Origin: Bin87 sp963666865
GTDB taxonomy: Bacteria > Chloroflexota > Dehalococcoidia > Lucifugimonadales > UBA3495
Length of the DNA: 64,000 nt
Direction: 5' to 3'
Assembly: GCA_963666865.1 (NCBI GenBank)
Contig: OY763072.1
Span: 2,232,001-2,296,000, forward strand
Under the pieces are notes generated by a model. It worked only from the letters and a program-made list of their open reading frames with translations. It ran no database searches and was not told the DNA's origin. Shown here piece after piece: positions 24,701-33,573 of the stretch. Position numbers and translations under genes: made by a program. Positions within the stretch are counted from its first letter, which is position 1, and every line of letters begins with the position of its first letter.

Positions 24701-25828
24701 ATGGACGTTTTCTATTTCACCGAAATGCCCTACGCCGAGTTCCCGGAGTCGGAAGCCGAAAAGTTTCCGTCCATGCGGTTGACCTTCCCCAACACCTACT
24801 TTGATCCGAACACGGCCAGCGGCCTGATGAACCGCTACCTGGACGAGTACCAGTACGCCGAGGAGATGGGCTTCGACGGCCTGATGATCAACGAGCACCA
24901 CAACACGCCGTCGTGCATGGACGTTGAGGTGAACATAACGGGTGGCATCCTGGCGCGCATCACCAACCGGGCGAAAATCCTGATGCTGGGCAATATGCTG
25001 CCCACGTCGGATAACCCGGTGCGTCTGGCCGAGGAAATCGCCCTGCTGGACGTGATCTCCGGCGGGCGCATCATCTCAGGGTTCGTGCGCGGCATCGGCA
25101 TCGAGTCCTGGGCCAACAACACCAACCCAATCCACAATCGCGAGCGATTCGAGGAATGCCACGACCTTGTGGTGAAAACGTGGACGACACCGGGCCCATT
25201 CCGGTGGGAGGGCAACCACTACCACTACCGGGCCGTGAACCCCTGGATGCTGCCCGTCCAGAAGCCGCACCCGCCCGTGTGGGTGCCCGGCACCGGCAGC
25301 CCGGAGACGGTGCAGTGGACGGCGCGCCACCGCTACACCTACGCGGCCTTCCTGACGCCTCTGGAAGTCGCGAAAAACCTCTTCGCCCGCTACCGGGAAT
25401 ACGCCGCGGCCGACGGCTGGGAACCAGGGCCGGAAAAGTTCGCCTTCATGATCTGCGCCCACGTCAACGACACCGACGAGAAGGCCCAGGAATCGGGCAA
25501 GGCCTTCCTGTGGCGCATGAACTATCCCCTGCGTGGCCCCCGCGAATATTGGTCGCCGCCGGGATACACCTCTCGGGCCGGCGCGGCGGCGGTGGCGGCC
25601 CGCCGTCCCACGCCCCTGCACGAAATGTCCTATGAGGAGTTGCAGAACCGCTACCATCTGGTGGTTGGCAGTCCGGACACGGTTATCGAGAAGCTGCGTC
25701 ACATTCGCGACGAGCTGGGCGTGGGTTCCTTGTTGCTGGAAGCCCAGGGCGGCCAGCTATCTCACCAGGACACCATGCGCTCCATTGAGCTGTTCGGCAA
25801 AGAGGTGATTCCGGCGCTGAAGGAATGA
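24701..25828 (+). CDS. LLM-class flavin-dependent oxidoreductase (LLM-4)
   Basis: This 375-residue luciferase-like enzyme starts MDVFYFTEMPY after a CGGAGG site. It is a paralogue of LLM-3: MGFDGLMINEHHNTPSCMD, ARITNRAKILMLGNMLP, ALLDVISGGRIISGF and TPGPFRWEGNHYHY. The two enzymes probably arose by duplication around the hydrolase and Uma2 genes. The F420 or FMN requirement cannot be decided, but a PPOX-class gene is adjacent downstream on the opposite strand. Confidence 0.9.
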   Translation: MDVFYFTEMPYAEFPESEAEKFPSMRLTFPNTYFDPNTASGLMNRYLDEYQYAEEMGFDGLMINEHHNTPSCMDVEVNITGGILARITNRAKILMLGNMLPTSDNPVRLAEEIALLDVISGGRIISGFVRGIGIESWANNTNPIHNRERFEECHDLVVKTWTTPGPFRWEGNHYHYRAVNPWMLPVQKPHPPVWVPGTGSPETVQWTARHRYTYAAFLTPLEVAKNLFARYREYAAADGWEPGPEKFAFMICAHVNDTDEKAQESGKAFLWRMNYPLRGPREYWSPPGYTSRAGAAAVAARRPTPLHEMSYEELQNRYHLVVGSPDTVIEKLRHIRDELGVGSLLLEAQGGQLSHQDTMRSIELFGKEVIPALKE

Positions 25829-25833
25829 CCTCC

Positions 25834-25861
25834 GTAGGGGCGAGGCATGCCTCGCCCCTAC
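25834..25861. repeat. 28-base palindrome (copy 5, variant centre)
   Basis: The same arms enclose GGCATGCC instead of the AT-rich centre, so the full 28 bases stay palindromic. It lies six bases past the LLM-4 stop, between convergent genes. Confidence 0.9.
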
Positions 25862-25888
25862 TAAACCGGTGGGTGCCGTATCCGACGG

Positions 25889-26308
25889 TCAGCCGGTGCG
25901 CCCGTAAACATTGGACGGCGCGACGATGACAGCATAACGCCGGTCATCCACCATGGCTTGGTCGTACTCGGGCCAGTTGGGATGCTCCTGCCCCGCGGCG
26001 GTACGAAATACGTCTCGCAGCGTTTCACGGTATTCGTCCACCGACGAGTTGTCCACGCCTACCAATCGGGCCTCTCCTTCCAGCACCAGGAAGTCGCGCC
26101 AATTTTCCGTCCCGACCATGATGGTGCATCTGGGATCCCGGCGCAGGTTCCGCAACTTGGCGCGGTGGACAGTGGTAGTGAAGGCCACGCCGTCGCCGTA
26201 CAGACCGCAGGTGACTATGCTCATTTGGGCCGCGCCGTTCCTGCGGAAGGTGGTTACAGCGGCGTTGTGGTTTTCGGAAAGAAACTGGCGTTGGGCTTCG
26301 GTTAACAT
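25889..26308 (-). CDS. PPOX-class (F420/FMN-binding) split-barrel protein
   Basis: The 139-residue protein starts MLTEAQRQFLSENH after AAAGGAGACC. The split-barrel pattern includes AAVTTFRRNGAAQMSIVTC, LRNLRRDPRCTIMVG and FLVLEGEARLVG. This is the pattern of the pyridoxamine-phosphate-oxidase-like F420-dependent enzymes (FDOR-B type), which reduce enones or biliverdin. It supports the presence of F420 in the organism but does not prove it. It is convergent with LLM-4. Confidence 0.8.
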   Translation of the reverse strand: MLTEAQRQFLSENHNAAVTTFRRNGAAQMSIVTCGLYGDGVAFTTTVHRAKLRNLRRDPRCTIMVGTENWRDFLVLEGEARLVGVDNSSVDEYRETLRDVFRTAAGQEHPNWPEYDQAMVDDRRYAVIVAPSNVYGRTG

Positions 26309-26335
26309 AACGGTCTCCTTTGCATCTACATTTTC

Positions 26336-26388
26336 GTCATTCCGGCGAAAGAACATCACCCCGTACTTGATACGGGGCCGGAATCCAG
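26336..26388. repeat. Nested palindrome, dRS3-like with internal hairpin
   Basis: The outer arms are GTCATTCCGGC and GCCGGAATCCAG; between them lies a second hairpin CCCCGTA-CTTGA-TACGGGG. An inverted copy with the same 53-base pattern sits at 49901-49954. Confidence 0.85.
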
Positions 26389-26389
26389 G

Positions 26390-28957
26390 TCAGCTGAGCC
26401 AGAATTGGGAGCCGGCGGCGGTTTTCATTACTTCGATGCGCACCGGGAAAAGGTCTTTGAGTTCCTCTAGGTGCGTGATTACGATGATTTTCTCGAAGTC
26501 GTCCTGTATGGAGGCGATGGCGTCAACGATGCGCTCCCGGCCGGCGGCGTCCTGGGTGCCGAATCCTTCGTCGATGAAGAGCGTGGGTAGCGGTAGTCCC
26601 GTGCGTTGCGCCAGGACTTTGGACAACGCGATGCGCAGGGCAAGGTTGATGCGGAAGGCTTCGCCGCCGCTGAACAGGTCGTAACTGCGCGCGCCAAGTT
26701 CGTCGCTGATCAGGATGTCCAGCGTCTCGGCCACCCTTCCGTCCCGTCGGTCTCGCTGCGTTTCCAGTTTCAGAGCCAGCCGATTATCCGTCATTCGGCC
26801 CAGCAGGTGATTGGCCTCGGCTTCAATGCGTGGTACGGCGGCGTCGATGAGCATGGCGGGAACCCCGCTGCGGCCAAAGGCGGCGAACAGGTCGGCGTAA
26901 ATCGATTGCTCGAGCTGAGCGTCGTTACGGCGACGCTGCAATGCGGCCAGTTCCTGGGAAAGGGCGGTCCGGCGCTCGGCATCGCCCTGCAATCGTCCCT
27001 GCCTGGCCAGTAGGTCGTCGCGCTCGGCAGACAGTTGTTGCACCCGTGCCTCTGCGCAACCGAGTTCCCGTTCAAATGCTGGCAGGCCGGCTAACGCGGC
27101 GACATCGGCTGCTCGGGCGGTTTCAACGGTCCGCATCTCTTCTTCCCAACGATCTACTTGCTCCCGGTTCCGGCGCAGTTCGTTCTCGTCGTCGGGCAAC
27201 CGAGAAAGGGCGCTGTTCAACTCGCGCTGCTCAATGTCCCAATGCTGCAACGATTGGGCCTCGCGGTACGTCTTTTCACGGTCCGCGTCATCGTAATCGA
27301 GAGCCACGATTTCCCGGTCAATTTGGGCGACTTCGGCGCGTTCCGCCGCTCCGTAATCACCGGCCTCCAGCGACACTCGCAACTGTTCGAGTCGAGGCCG
27401 CAAGACCAGCAATTGTTTTCGGGCGTCATCGCTCTGGCGCTGTTCCTGCTCTAGGCGTCCCCGATCCTGTTGGATTTGCCGCTGTCGCTCCGCCAGGCGC
27501 TTGCGTTTGTTTTCCGTGCTGTCGGTCAGTTGGTCGCGCCGACCGGTAAGGTCAGTCAAGGCTTGCTTGATTTCACCGTGCAACCGCAGCTTGGCCTGGA
27601 TTTCCGTTTTGTACCACTGGCTGATGTTTCCGCAGGCGTCCTCGCTGAGGGGAGTGCGGCAGAGCGGACAGATGGAATCTGCTGACTGCATTTCGGTTTG
27701 CTTTGTGCGGAGTTCCTTGCCCTCGCTGACGCAGCGGGCGAGTTCCGCTTCTTGCAGAGTGATCTCTCCCCGCAATGCGGCGACGGCAGCCGTGTCCGCA
27801 TCGAGGGTGTTTTGGTCATTCAACAAGGACTGTTCCGCTCCGGCCAATTCCGCCAGTTGGCCGGTGATTTCCGGGGCGCGAGCGGCCTGGGGTTCGATGT
27901 CGTCGGTGAGGCGCCGCATCAATTGATCCAGCTCGGCGGAGAGCGCAGCGTGTTCGCGGTCGATACTCGCTTGCAGGGCGCGGCGACGGTTGCTGAGCCG
28001 GTCATGCTCGCTACGCGCTTCCTCCAGGCGATTGAGTTCCGCGCGGGCCTGCTCCATCTCCAGCACGCCGACGCGGATTTCTGCGCTTCTTTCCAACAAG
28101 GCGCGGGCGTTGGCGATACGTTCCGCGATGGCATTGGCGACAACTTCAGCTTGCTCGATATCCTTGGTCAACGATGAGATCCGCTGTTCGGCGGCAACCA
28201 GTTCATCCCGCTTGCGGCGCAATTCGGCCACGGCGACGCGGTGACGATCCACATCGGTGGATGCCGCGTCCAGATCGGTGGCCAAAGCGGTCAGCCTTTG
28301 TGCGACCGCGGCGAGTTCATCGGTCGGGTCAGGTACGGCGTTCAGGGCGCTTTTGCTTTGTGACAGTGCTCCGTCGGTGCGAGTTACGTTGTCCTGCCAC
28401 TGGTCGCGTTGATTACGGGCGGCGCTTTGCCAAATGTCGTAGAGTTCCAATCCCAGGACGGATGACAGGACGGTCTTGCGGTCGGACGGGTTCTTGCGGG
28501 TAAACTCATCGGAGCGCCCCTGCAACAAGAACGCCGTGTTGACGAAGGTGTTGTAGTCCATGCCGACCAAACGCTGTATCGCGGCGTTGGTTTCCCTGAC
28601 ACTGTTGCCGGTCACCGGCCGGACCACGTCTGCGTCATCGACGATGAACAAGTCCACCTCGGTGCGTCCCTGGCCGGAGGCGCGGCGGCGGCGGATGACC
28701 CGGCAGGTTTGGCCCCGGGCCAGGAAATCCAGCTCGACGCGGCACTCGGTCTCGCCGTAAGCGATCAAGTCGTTGTAGTTCTGGCTGCCGGTTCGCGCCT
28801 GCCCCCATAAACACCAAGTCATGGCGTCCAACAGCGCCGATTTGCCGTGTCCGTTGGCTCCGCAAAGGCAAGCGACGTGTATGCCCCGCAGATCAAGCGG
28901 TGGCACGTCGTCCCGGTAGCAGAGGAAATTTCGGACGGAAAGTTTGAGGGGAATCAT
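26390..28957 (-). CDS. SbcC/Rad50-like SMC-family ATPase
   Basis: This 855-residue protein starts MIPLKLSVRNFLCY; the frame to 28984 adds only nine residues. The Walker A motif is GANGHGKSALLDA and the ABC signature is LFSGGEAFRINLAL, next to the Walker B LPTLFIDEGFGTQD, with two coiled-coil arms in between. A zinc hook CPLC (ICPLCRTPLSED) lies near residue 440. This is the layout of Rad50/SbcC, which works with the Mre11/SbcD nuclease at DNA ends. It is shorter than E. coli SbcC (1048 aa), and no sbcD lies adjacent in the window. Confidence 0.88.
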   Translation of the reverse strand: MIPLKLSVRNFLCYRDDVPPLDLRGIHVACLCGANGHGKSALLDAMTWCLWGQARTGSQNYNDLIAYGETECRVELDFLARGQTCRVIRRRRASGQGRTEVDLFIVDDADVVRPVTGNSVRETNAAIQRLVGMDYNTFVNTAFLLQGRSDEFTRKNPSDRKTVLSSVLGLELYDIWQSAARNQRDQWQDNVTRTDGALSQSKSALNAVPDPTDELAAVAQRLTALATDLDAASTDVDRHRVAVAELRRKRDELVAAEQRISSLTKDIEQAEVVANAIAERIANARALLERSAEIRVGVLEMEQARAELNRLEEARSEHDRLSNRRRALQASIDREHAALSAELDQLMRRLTDDIEPQAARAPEITGQLAELAGAEQSLLNDQNTLDADTAAVAALRGEITLQEAELARCVSEGKELRTKQTEMQSADSICPLCRTPLSEDACGNISQWYKTEIQAKLRLHGEIKQALTDLTGRRDQLTDSTENKRKRLAERQRQIQQDRGRLEQEQRQSDDARKQLLVLRPRLEQLRVSLEAGDYGAAERAEVAQIDREIVALDYDDADREKTYREAQSLQHWDIEQRELNSALSRLPDDENELRRNREQVDRWEEEMRTVETARAADVAALAGLPAFERELGCAEARVQQLSAERDDLLARQGRLQGDAERRTALSQELAALQRRRNDAQLEQSIYADLFAAFGRSGVPAMLIDAAVPRIEAEANHLLGRMTDNRLALKLETQRDRRDGRVAETLDILISDELGARSYDLFSGGEAFRINLALRIALSKVLAQRTGLPLPTLFIDEGFGTQDAAGRERIVDAIASIQDDFEKIIVITHLEELKDLFPVRIEVMKTAAGSQFWLS

Positions 28958-29015
28958 CGCAGAGCCGATTGTACCATTAGGCACCCGGCACGATCAGGGC
29001 AATCGCATCATCCCA

Positions 29016-29094
29016 GTCATTCCGGCGAAAGCCGGAATCCAGAACATCCTGAACGCAAGATCCCTCTGGATTCCCGCTTTCGCAGGAATGACGG
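29016..29094. repeat. Opposed pair of dRS3-like palindromic repeats
   Basis: Left unit GTCATTCCGGCGAAAGCCGG.. and right unit CTGGATTCCCGCTTTCGCAG.. are separated by about 24 bases. The pair lies between divergent genes sbcC-like and the ABC ATPase. Confidence 0.85.
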
Positions 29095-29153
29095 ATTAGC
29101 TTTGAAAAGGCCCTGCGGCACGATGCGGTCGCATGGGATGGATGGTTGCCCGG

Positions 29154-29162
29154 TGGTATAAT
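29154..29162 (+). promoter_or_regulatory. Extended -10 promoter before ABC exporter
   Basis: TGGTATAAT is a perfect extended -10 element (TG-N-TATAAT) 18 bases upstream of the ATG at 29181. No good -35 is seen at the usual distance, as is common with extended -10 promoters. The transcript would have almost no leader. Confidence 0.5.
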
Positions 29163-29180
29163 TTTTGTGGATCGTACGAT

Positions 29181-29975
29181 ATGACAACGGCAGGGAATCG
29201 GACAGCAGAGGACGGAAACGCCCCTATAATAGTCGTAGAGGATCTGCGGAAACGCTATGGCGACATACAGGCGGTCGATGGCGTTTCGTTCAGCGTGGAA
29301 CGCGGCGAGGTGTTCGCGCTGCTGGGCCCCAACGGTTCGGGGAAAACCACCACGGTCGAAATAATCGAGGGGATGCGGGCCGCCGACAGCGGGCGCGCCA
29401 CCGTGGACGGGATCGACGTGGGCAAGAATCCCAAGGCGGTGAAACAGCATATCGGCGTGCAGTTGCAGAGCAGCGCGTTTTTCGAGCACCTGCGGCTGGC
29501 GGAACTGCTCAAGATGCTGGGCAGCATCTACGGGGTTGCAGTGGACCCGGAGCCCCTGCTCGAAGCCGTTGACCTGGCCCAGCGGCGATCCGCGTCGTTC
29601 CGCACGCTTTCGGGCGGCCAGAAACAACGTTTCGCCATCGCCGCCTCCCTGGTCAATAATCCCGACGTCATATTCCTGGACGAGCCGACCACCGGACTTG
29701 ACCCCCAGGCGCGAAGACGCATCTGGGACTTGACCCTGGATTGGAAGGCAGAAGGCCGCACCGTGGTGCTCACCACGCACTACATGGAAGAGGCGGAAGA
29801 ACTGTGCGACCGCGTGGCGGTGATGGACGGCGGCCGCATCATTGCTATGGCCCCACCCGGAGAGCTGATCGACGACCTCATTGCCCGGGGCTTCGAGCGG
29901 GAGCACGAAGTCCGCTTGGCGACCCTGGAGGACGTGTTTTTGGATCTGACCGGCCGGTCGCTGCGCGAGTTTTAG
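29181..29975 (+). CDS. ABC transporter ATP-binding protein (ABC-2 exporter)
   Basis: The 264-residue ATPase starts MTTAGNRTAEDGN. It has Walker A GPNGSGKTTT, signature LSGGQKQRF, Walker B VIFLDEPTTGLD and the H-loop LTTHYMEEAEELCDR. It pairs with the permease one base downstream, so it drives a multidrug or natural-product ABC-2 exporter (DrrA-like). The longer frame to 29133 has no ribosome site. Confidence 0.92.
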   Translation: MTTAGNRTAEDGNAPIIVVEDLRKRYGDIQAVDGVSFSVERGEVFALLGPNGSGKTTTVEIIEGMRAADSGRATVDGIDVGKNPKAVKQHIGVQLQSSAFFEHLRLAELLKMLGSIYGVAVDPEPLLEAVDLAQRRSASFRTLSGGQKQRFAIAASLVNNPDVIFLDEPTTGLDPQARRRIWDLTLDWKAEGRTVVLTTHYMEEAEELCDRVAVMDGGRIIAMAPPGELIDDLIARGFEREHEVRLATLEDVFLDLTGRSLREF

Positions 29976-29976
29976 G

Positions 29977-31077
29977 TTGCTGACCCGACCGACCATCTAC
30001 CTGACCTGGACGACCATCAAGATGTGGTCGCGGGACCGCGCGGCCTTGTTCTGGACCTTTTTCCTCCCGCTGGTCATCATGGTGATTTTTGGCCTGCTCA
30101 ACTTCGGCGAACTGGGCAAGGTGGACTTGGGCATCGTGGACTACGCGCGAAACGAGGCATCAGCCCGGTTCATCGCTGAAGCCGAAGCTATTGACGCGCT
30201 CCGCGTCAGCAGCGGAAGCGGAGCGGGCGAGCGGGCAGCCCTGTCCGAGGGTCAACGTGACCTGGTAATCATCATCCCAGAAAACTTCGGCCCGGCAGTG
30301 CCGGAACAGGACGCGCTTTGGCAACCGGCTACGATCCAGGCCCTCTACCACGGCGGCCGCCCCGGCGAATCCCAGGTCGGGCTGAGTATCGTGCAGGCCG
30401 GCATCGACGACATGAACTTCGCCATCAGCGGCGCTGACCGCCTGGTGACGCTGGAAAGCGATGCGGTGGAGGCCCGCGATCTCGGTTACATCGACTTCCT
30501 GATGCCCGGCGTGATCGGCATGGCAATCATGCAGTTGGGTCTGTTCAGCGTCGCGTTCAGCTTCGTAACCATGAAACGTGAGGGGGTGTTGCGGCGACTG
30601 CTGGCAACGCCGCTGAACCCCAATACCCTGCTCATCGCCCAGGTGATCACCCGCCTCATCGTGGTGGTGCTGCAAACTGTGATACTGGCGGCCGTGGCGG
30701 TGCTGCTGTTCGGCGCCGAGTTCGCCGGAAACTTCTTCGCGGTGTTGTTGGCCGCCGGACTGGGCGGCGCGGTGTTCCTGGCCCTGGGGTTCGCCGTGTC
30801 GGGATGGGCGCGCACGGAGCAGCAGGCCGCGCCGCTGGCCAACATCGTATCTCTGCCCATGATGTTTCTGTCCGGCGTTTTCTTCTCGCGAGAGGTCTTG
30901 CCTCAGATTTTGCAGCGGATTACCGACTTCCTGCCCCTCACCTACCTGGTCGAGGCGATACGCGGTATAACCGTGCAGGGCGACACCATTTGGATGCAAT
31001 GGCCGAACCTACTGGGTCTGGCGGTCTGGCTTGTGGTAGCCTTTGTCATCGCCAACCGCACTTTCCGTTGGGAATAA
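29977..31077 (+). CDS. ABC-2 type permease
   Basis: The 366-residue membrane protein begins with TTG one base past the ATPase stop. One N-terminal transmembrane helix (LFWTFFLPLVIMVIFGLLNF) precedes a long extracytoplasmic part, then five C-terminal helices (for example GVIGMAIMQLGLFSVAF and AVFLALGFAVSGW). A GIxM-like VFFSREVLPQILQRI segment is typical of the YhhJ/DrrB-like ABC-2 membrane family. It exports small hydrophobic compounds with the ATPase. Confidence 0.9.
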   Translation: MLTRPTIYLTWTTIKMWSRDRAALFWTFFLPLVIMVIFGLLNFGELGKVDLGIVDYARNEASARFIAEAEAIDALRVSSGSGAGERAALSEGQRDLVIIIPENFGPAVPEQDALWQPATIQALYHGGRPGESQVGLSIVQAGIDDMNFAISGADRLVTLESDAVEARDLGYIDFLMPGVIGMAIMQLGLFSVAFSFVTMKREGVLRRLLATPLNPNTLLIAQVITRLIVVVLQTVILAAVAVLLFGAEFAGNFFAVLLAAGLGGAVFLALGFAVSGWARTEQQAAPLANIVSLPMMFLSGVFFSREVLPQILQRITDFLPLTYLVEAIRGITVQGDTIWMQWPNLLGLAVWLVVAFVIANRTFRWE

Positions 31078-31112
31078 GCAAGAATTGCTCCATCGTTTCC
31101 GCCTCCACACCC

Positions 31113-31139
31113 GTCATTCCCGCGAAAGCGGGAATCCAG
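31113..31139. repeat. Single dRS3-like palindrome just before ffh
   Basis: GTCATTCCCGCGAAAGCGGG then AATCCAG, ending 19 bases before the ffh start codon. A hairpin here would lie right above the ribosome site (AAGGA at 31146-31150) and could affect translation. Confidence 0.85.
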
Positions 31140-31157
31140 AACGCCAAGGAACGAACA

Positions 31158-32483
31158 ATGTTTGACAATCTTACGGAACGGCTGACCGGGATTTTCAACC
31201 GCTTGCAGGGCCGGGGTCGATTGACCGAGAAGGATATCGACGACGCCCTGGGACAGGTGCGACGTTCTCTTTTGGAAGCGGATGTCAACTTCCGCGTGGC
31301 CCGTGACTTCGTTGCCACGGTCAAAGAGCGTTCGCTGGGCGGGGAGGTGATGGAGAGCCTGTCGCCCGGTCAGCAGGTGGTGAAAATAGTACATGAAGAG
31401 TTGACCAACATCCTCAGCGCCGGCGACCACCGGCTCACCCCCGCCAGCCAGCTTCCTTCCGTCCTGATGCTGGTGGGGCTGCAGGGCTCCGGCAAAACCA
31501 CGACGGCCGCCAAGCTCGCGCTGCAAATGAAGCGCCAGCAGCACAGCACCATGCTCATTGCCGCGGACCTCCGCCGGCCGGCGGCAATCTCCCAGTTGCA
31601 AACCCTGGGCAAACAGCTGGATATTCCGGTGTACTCTGAAGATCCCAAGTCTTCAACGCCGGCCAAAGTCGCCACCGCCGGCGTGCGTCGGGCTACTGAG
31701 TTGGCCCACACCTGGGCCATCGTTGACACCGGGGGACGCCTCCACATCGACGAGGAGTTGATGGCGGAACTGGAAGAGGTGAAACGGGCCGTGTCGCCCC
31801 ACCGGACCTTACTGGTGGTGGATGCTATGACCGGCCAGGACGCCGTCAACGCTGCCCAGGAGTTTCACCAGCGGGTCGGCCTGGACGGTCTGGTGCTGTC
31901 CAAGATGGACGGCGACGCTCGTGGTGGGGCTGCCCTTTCCATCACCAAGGTAACCGGCGTGCCCATCAAGTTCGTGGGCACCGGTGAGCGCAGCGACGCC
32001 CTGGAACCCTTCCATCCCGACCGGATGGCGTCCCGAATATTGGCCATGGGCGACGTGCTCACGCTGATCGAGCGTGCCCAGGACATGGTGGACGAACAGA
32101 AGGCCAAGGAACTGGAACGTAAAATGCGTACGGCCAGCTTCACCCTGGACGACTTTCTCGAACAGATCCAGGGGGTCAAGAAGATGGGCGGCCTGGCCTC
32201 GGTCCTGGAGATGATGCCCGGCATGGGCCGGCAGACCAAGAAAATGCAGGAGCAGCTGGACGAATCGGAGCTGAAGAAAACCGAGGCCATCATCCGCTCC
32301 ATGACGATGCAAGAGCGGGAACACCCGGAAATCATCAAGGGCAGCCGGCGCCGGCGCATCGCCCTAGGGAGCGGCACCAACCCTTCCGACGTCAACCGGG
32401 TCCTCAACCAGTTCAAGCAGACCCAACGGCTGATGCGGCAGTTCTCCAACAATCCCAAGGGTCTGATGCGAATGTTGCGGTGA
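31158..32483 (+). CDS. ffh: Signal recognition particle protein Ffh
   Basis: This 441-residue SRP54 GTPase targets nascent membrane and secreted proteins to FtsY and the Sec translocon. The start is MFDNLTERLTGIF; the longer frame from 30804 overlaps the ABC permease. The G1 motif GLQGSGKTTTAAKLA is near residue 107, with DLRRPAAISQL, DTGGRL (G3) and SKMDGDARGG (G4) after it. The C-terminal M domain is methionine-rich (KKMGGLASVLEMMPGMG) and binds SRP RNA and the signal sequence. Confidence 0.97.
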   Translation: MFDNLTERLTGIFNRLQGRGRLTEKDIDDALGQVRRSLLEADVNFRVARDFVATVKERSLGGEVMESLSPGQQVVKIVHEELTNILSAGDHRLTPASQLPSVLMLVGLQGSGKTTTAAKLALQMKRQQHSTMLIAADLRRPAAISQLQTLGKQLDIPVYSEDPKSSTPAKVATAGVRRATELAHTWAIVDTGGRLHIDEELMAELEEVKRAVSPHRTLLVVDAMTGQDAVNAAQEFHQRVGLDGLVLSKMDGDARGGAALSITKVTGVPIKFVGTGERSDALEPFHPDRMASRILAMGDVLTLIERAQDMVDEQKAKELERKMRTASFTLDDFLEQIQGVKKMGGLASVLEMMPGMGRQTKKMQEQLDESELKKTEAIIRSMTMQEREHPEIIKGSRRRRIALGSGTNPSDVNRVLNQFKQTQRLMRQFSNNPKGLMRMLR

Positions 32484-32522
32484 AATCCGCGTTTTGCAGG
32501 ACACGATGCGATGGCAACCGTG

Positions 32523-32553
<31 letters not shown>

Positions 32554-32640
32554 ACATCCGTGAAAAACCTTGTCCCGATGGAATGCGGGGAGCCGCACCT
32601 CAAGGTTTCACCGGAAACCAAGCCGGTCGCCGACCCGGCG

Positions 32641-33573
32641 TTACGATCCAGCGACTCGACCGGAGCGCAGCGCGGCGAAGAGGTACGAAGTCGCATAGGA
32701 ACGCCACGGCGACCAGCGAACCGAGAAATCCAAAAGCTCCTGGTCAGTGATCTCCGCACCGTCGAAGTAGAGGGAGGCCACGGTCCGACGCAACGCCAGG
32801 TCGCCCACCGGAAATCCGTCCGGGCGGGCCAGGGCGCGTACCAGCACCCACTGCGCCGTCCAGTTGCCCACGCCCCGAAGGGCTACCATCTGCCGAACCA
32901 CTTCATCGTCGGGTAGGTCGTGCATCTCCTCAAAACCGTCGGGAGCGTCCAGCGCGAACCGTGCAATGCCCTGGATATACTCTGACTTGCGCATACTGAG
33001 CTTCAGCTGACGTAGATCGTCTATCTCAGCAACGGCTAACTCCGCGGCGCGAGGAAAGGCGTACCACTCCCGCCCGGCGACGGTGGCGCGCACCCCGTAG
33101 TGTTGAACCAAAAGATTGCGGATGATTCTTGCTACGTTGGTGGCGATTTGCTGACCCATGATGGCCTGAATCAAAGCCTCATAAACGGACGCCGTCCGCG
33201 TGTTGTGGTAACCGTAAAAACCGGCCACCACGTCGGCCAGCACCGGGTCGTCTGACACCGAATCGTAGAAGGGACGCAAATCCTGGTCGCAGCCTAGCAA
33301 CCAAGTCAATTGCTTGGCCGCGCGTGCCCGGTCGTGGTCGTCGAGGTCATCCCCCGTCAAGGTCACTGACAGCTTGGGGTCGTCCACCGTCCCGGCGGAC
33401 CGCACCGATGCCAACGCGACTTTATCGCCCAAATCGAGGAGACGGATATAAGTGTCGTCCGTGTACTCCTCGGTCTTGTACTGCTGGTCTCGGGAGTAAT
33501 TGGGCTGACCGGCCGTTAGCTGAAAGTCATAGGGCAGGACCGGAATGATGGTGGTCTCAACGGTGGTTTCCAT
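32641..33573 (-). CDS. alkA: AlkA-like 3-methyladenine DNA glycosylase
   Basis: This 310-residue HhH-GPD glycosylase excises alkylated purines in base-excision repair. The hairpin-helix-hairpin segment LRGVGNWTAQWVLVRA precedes the catalytic aspartate in FPVGDLALRR. The central helix (ALIQAIMGQQIATNVARI) is typical of AlkA/Mag1. The N-terminal 110 residues form the mixed domain seen in AlkA. It starts at ATG 33573, overlapping the thpR stop (TGATG), so it is the last gene of a coupled operon. Confidence 0.9.
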   Translation of the reverse strand: METTVETTIIPVLPYDFQLTAGQPNYSRDQQYKTEEYTDDTYIRLLDLGDKVALASVRSAGTVDDPKLSVTLTGDDLDDHDRARAAKQLTWLLGCDQDLRPFYDSVSDDPVLADVVAGFYGYHNTRTASVYEALIQAIMGQQIATNVARIIRNLLVQHYGVRATVAGREWYAFPRAAELAVAEIDDLRQLKLSMRKSEYIQGIARFALDAPDGFEEMHDLPDDEVVRQMVALRGVGNWTAQWVLVRALARPDGFPVGDLALRRTVASLYFDGAEITDQELLDFSVRWSPWRSYATSYLFAALRSGRVAGS

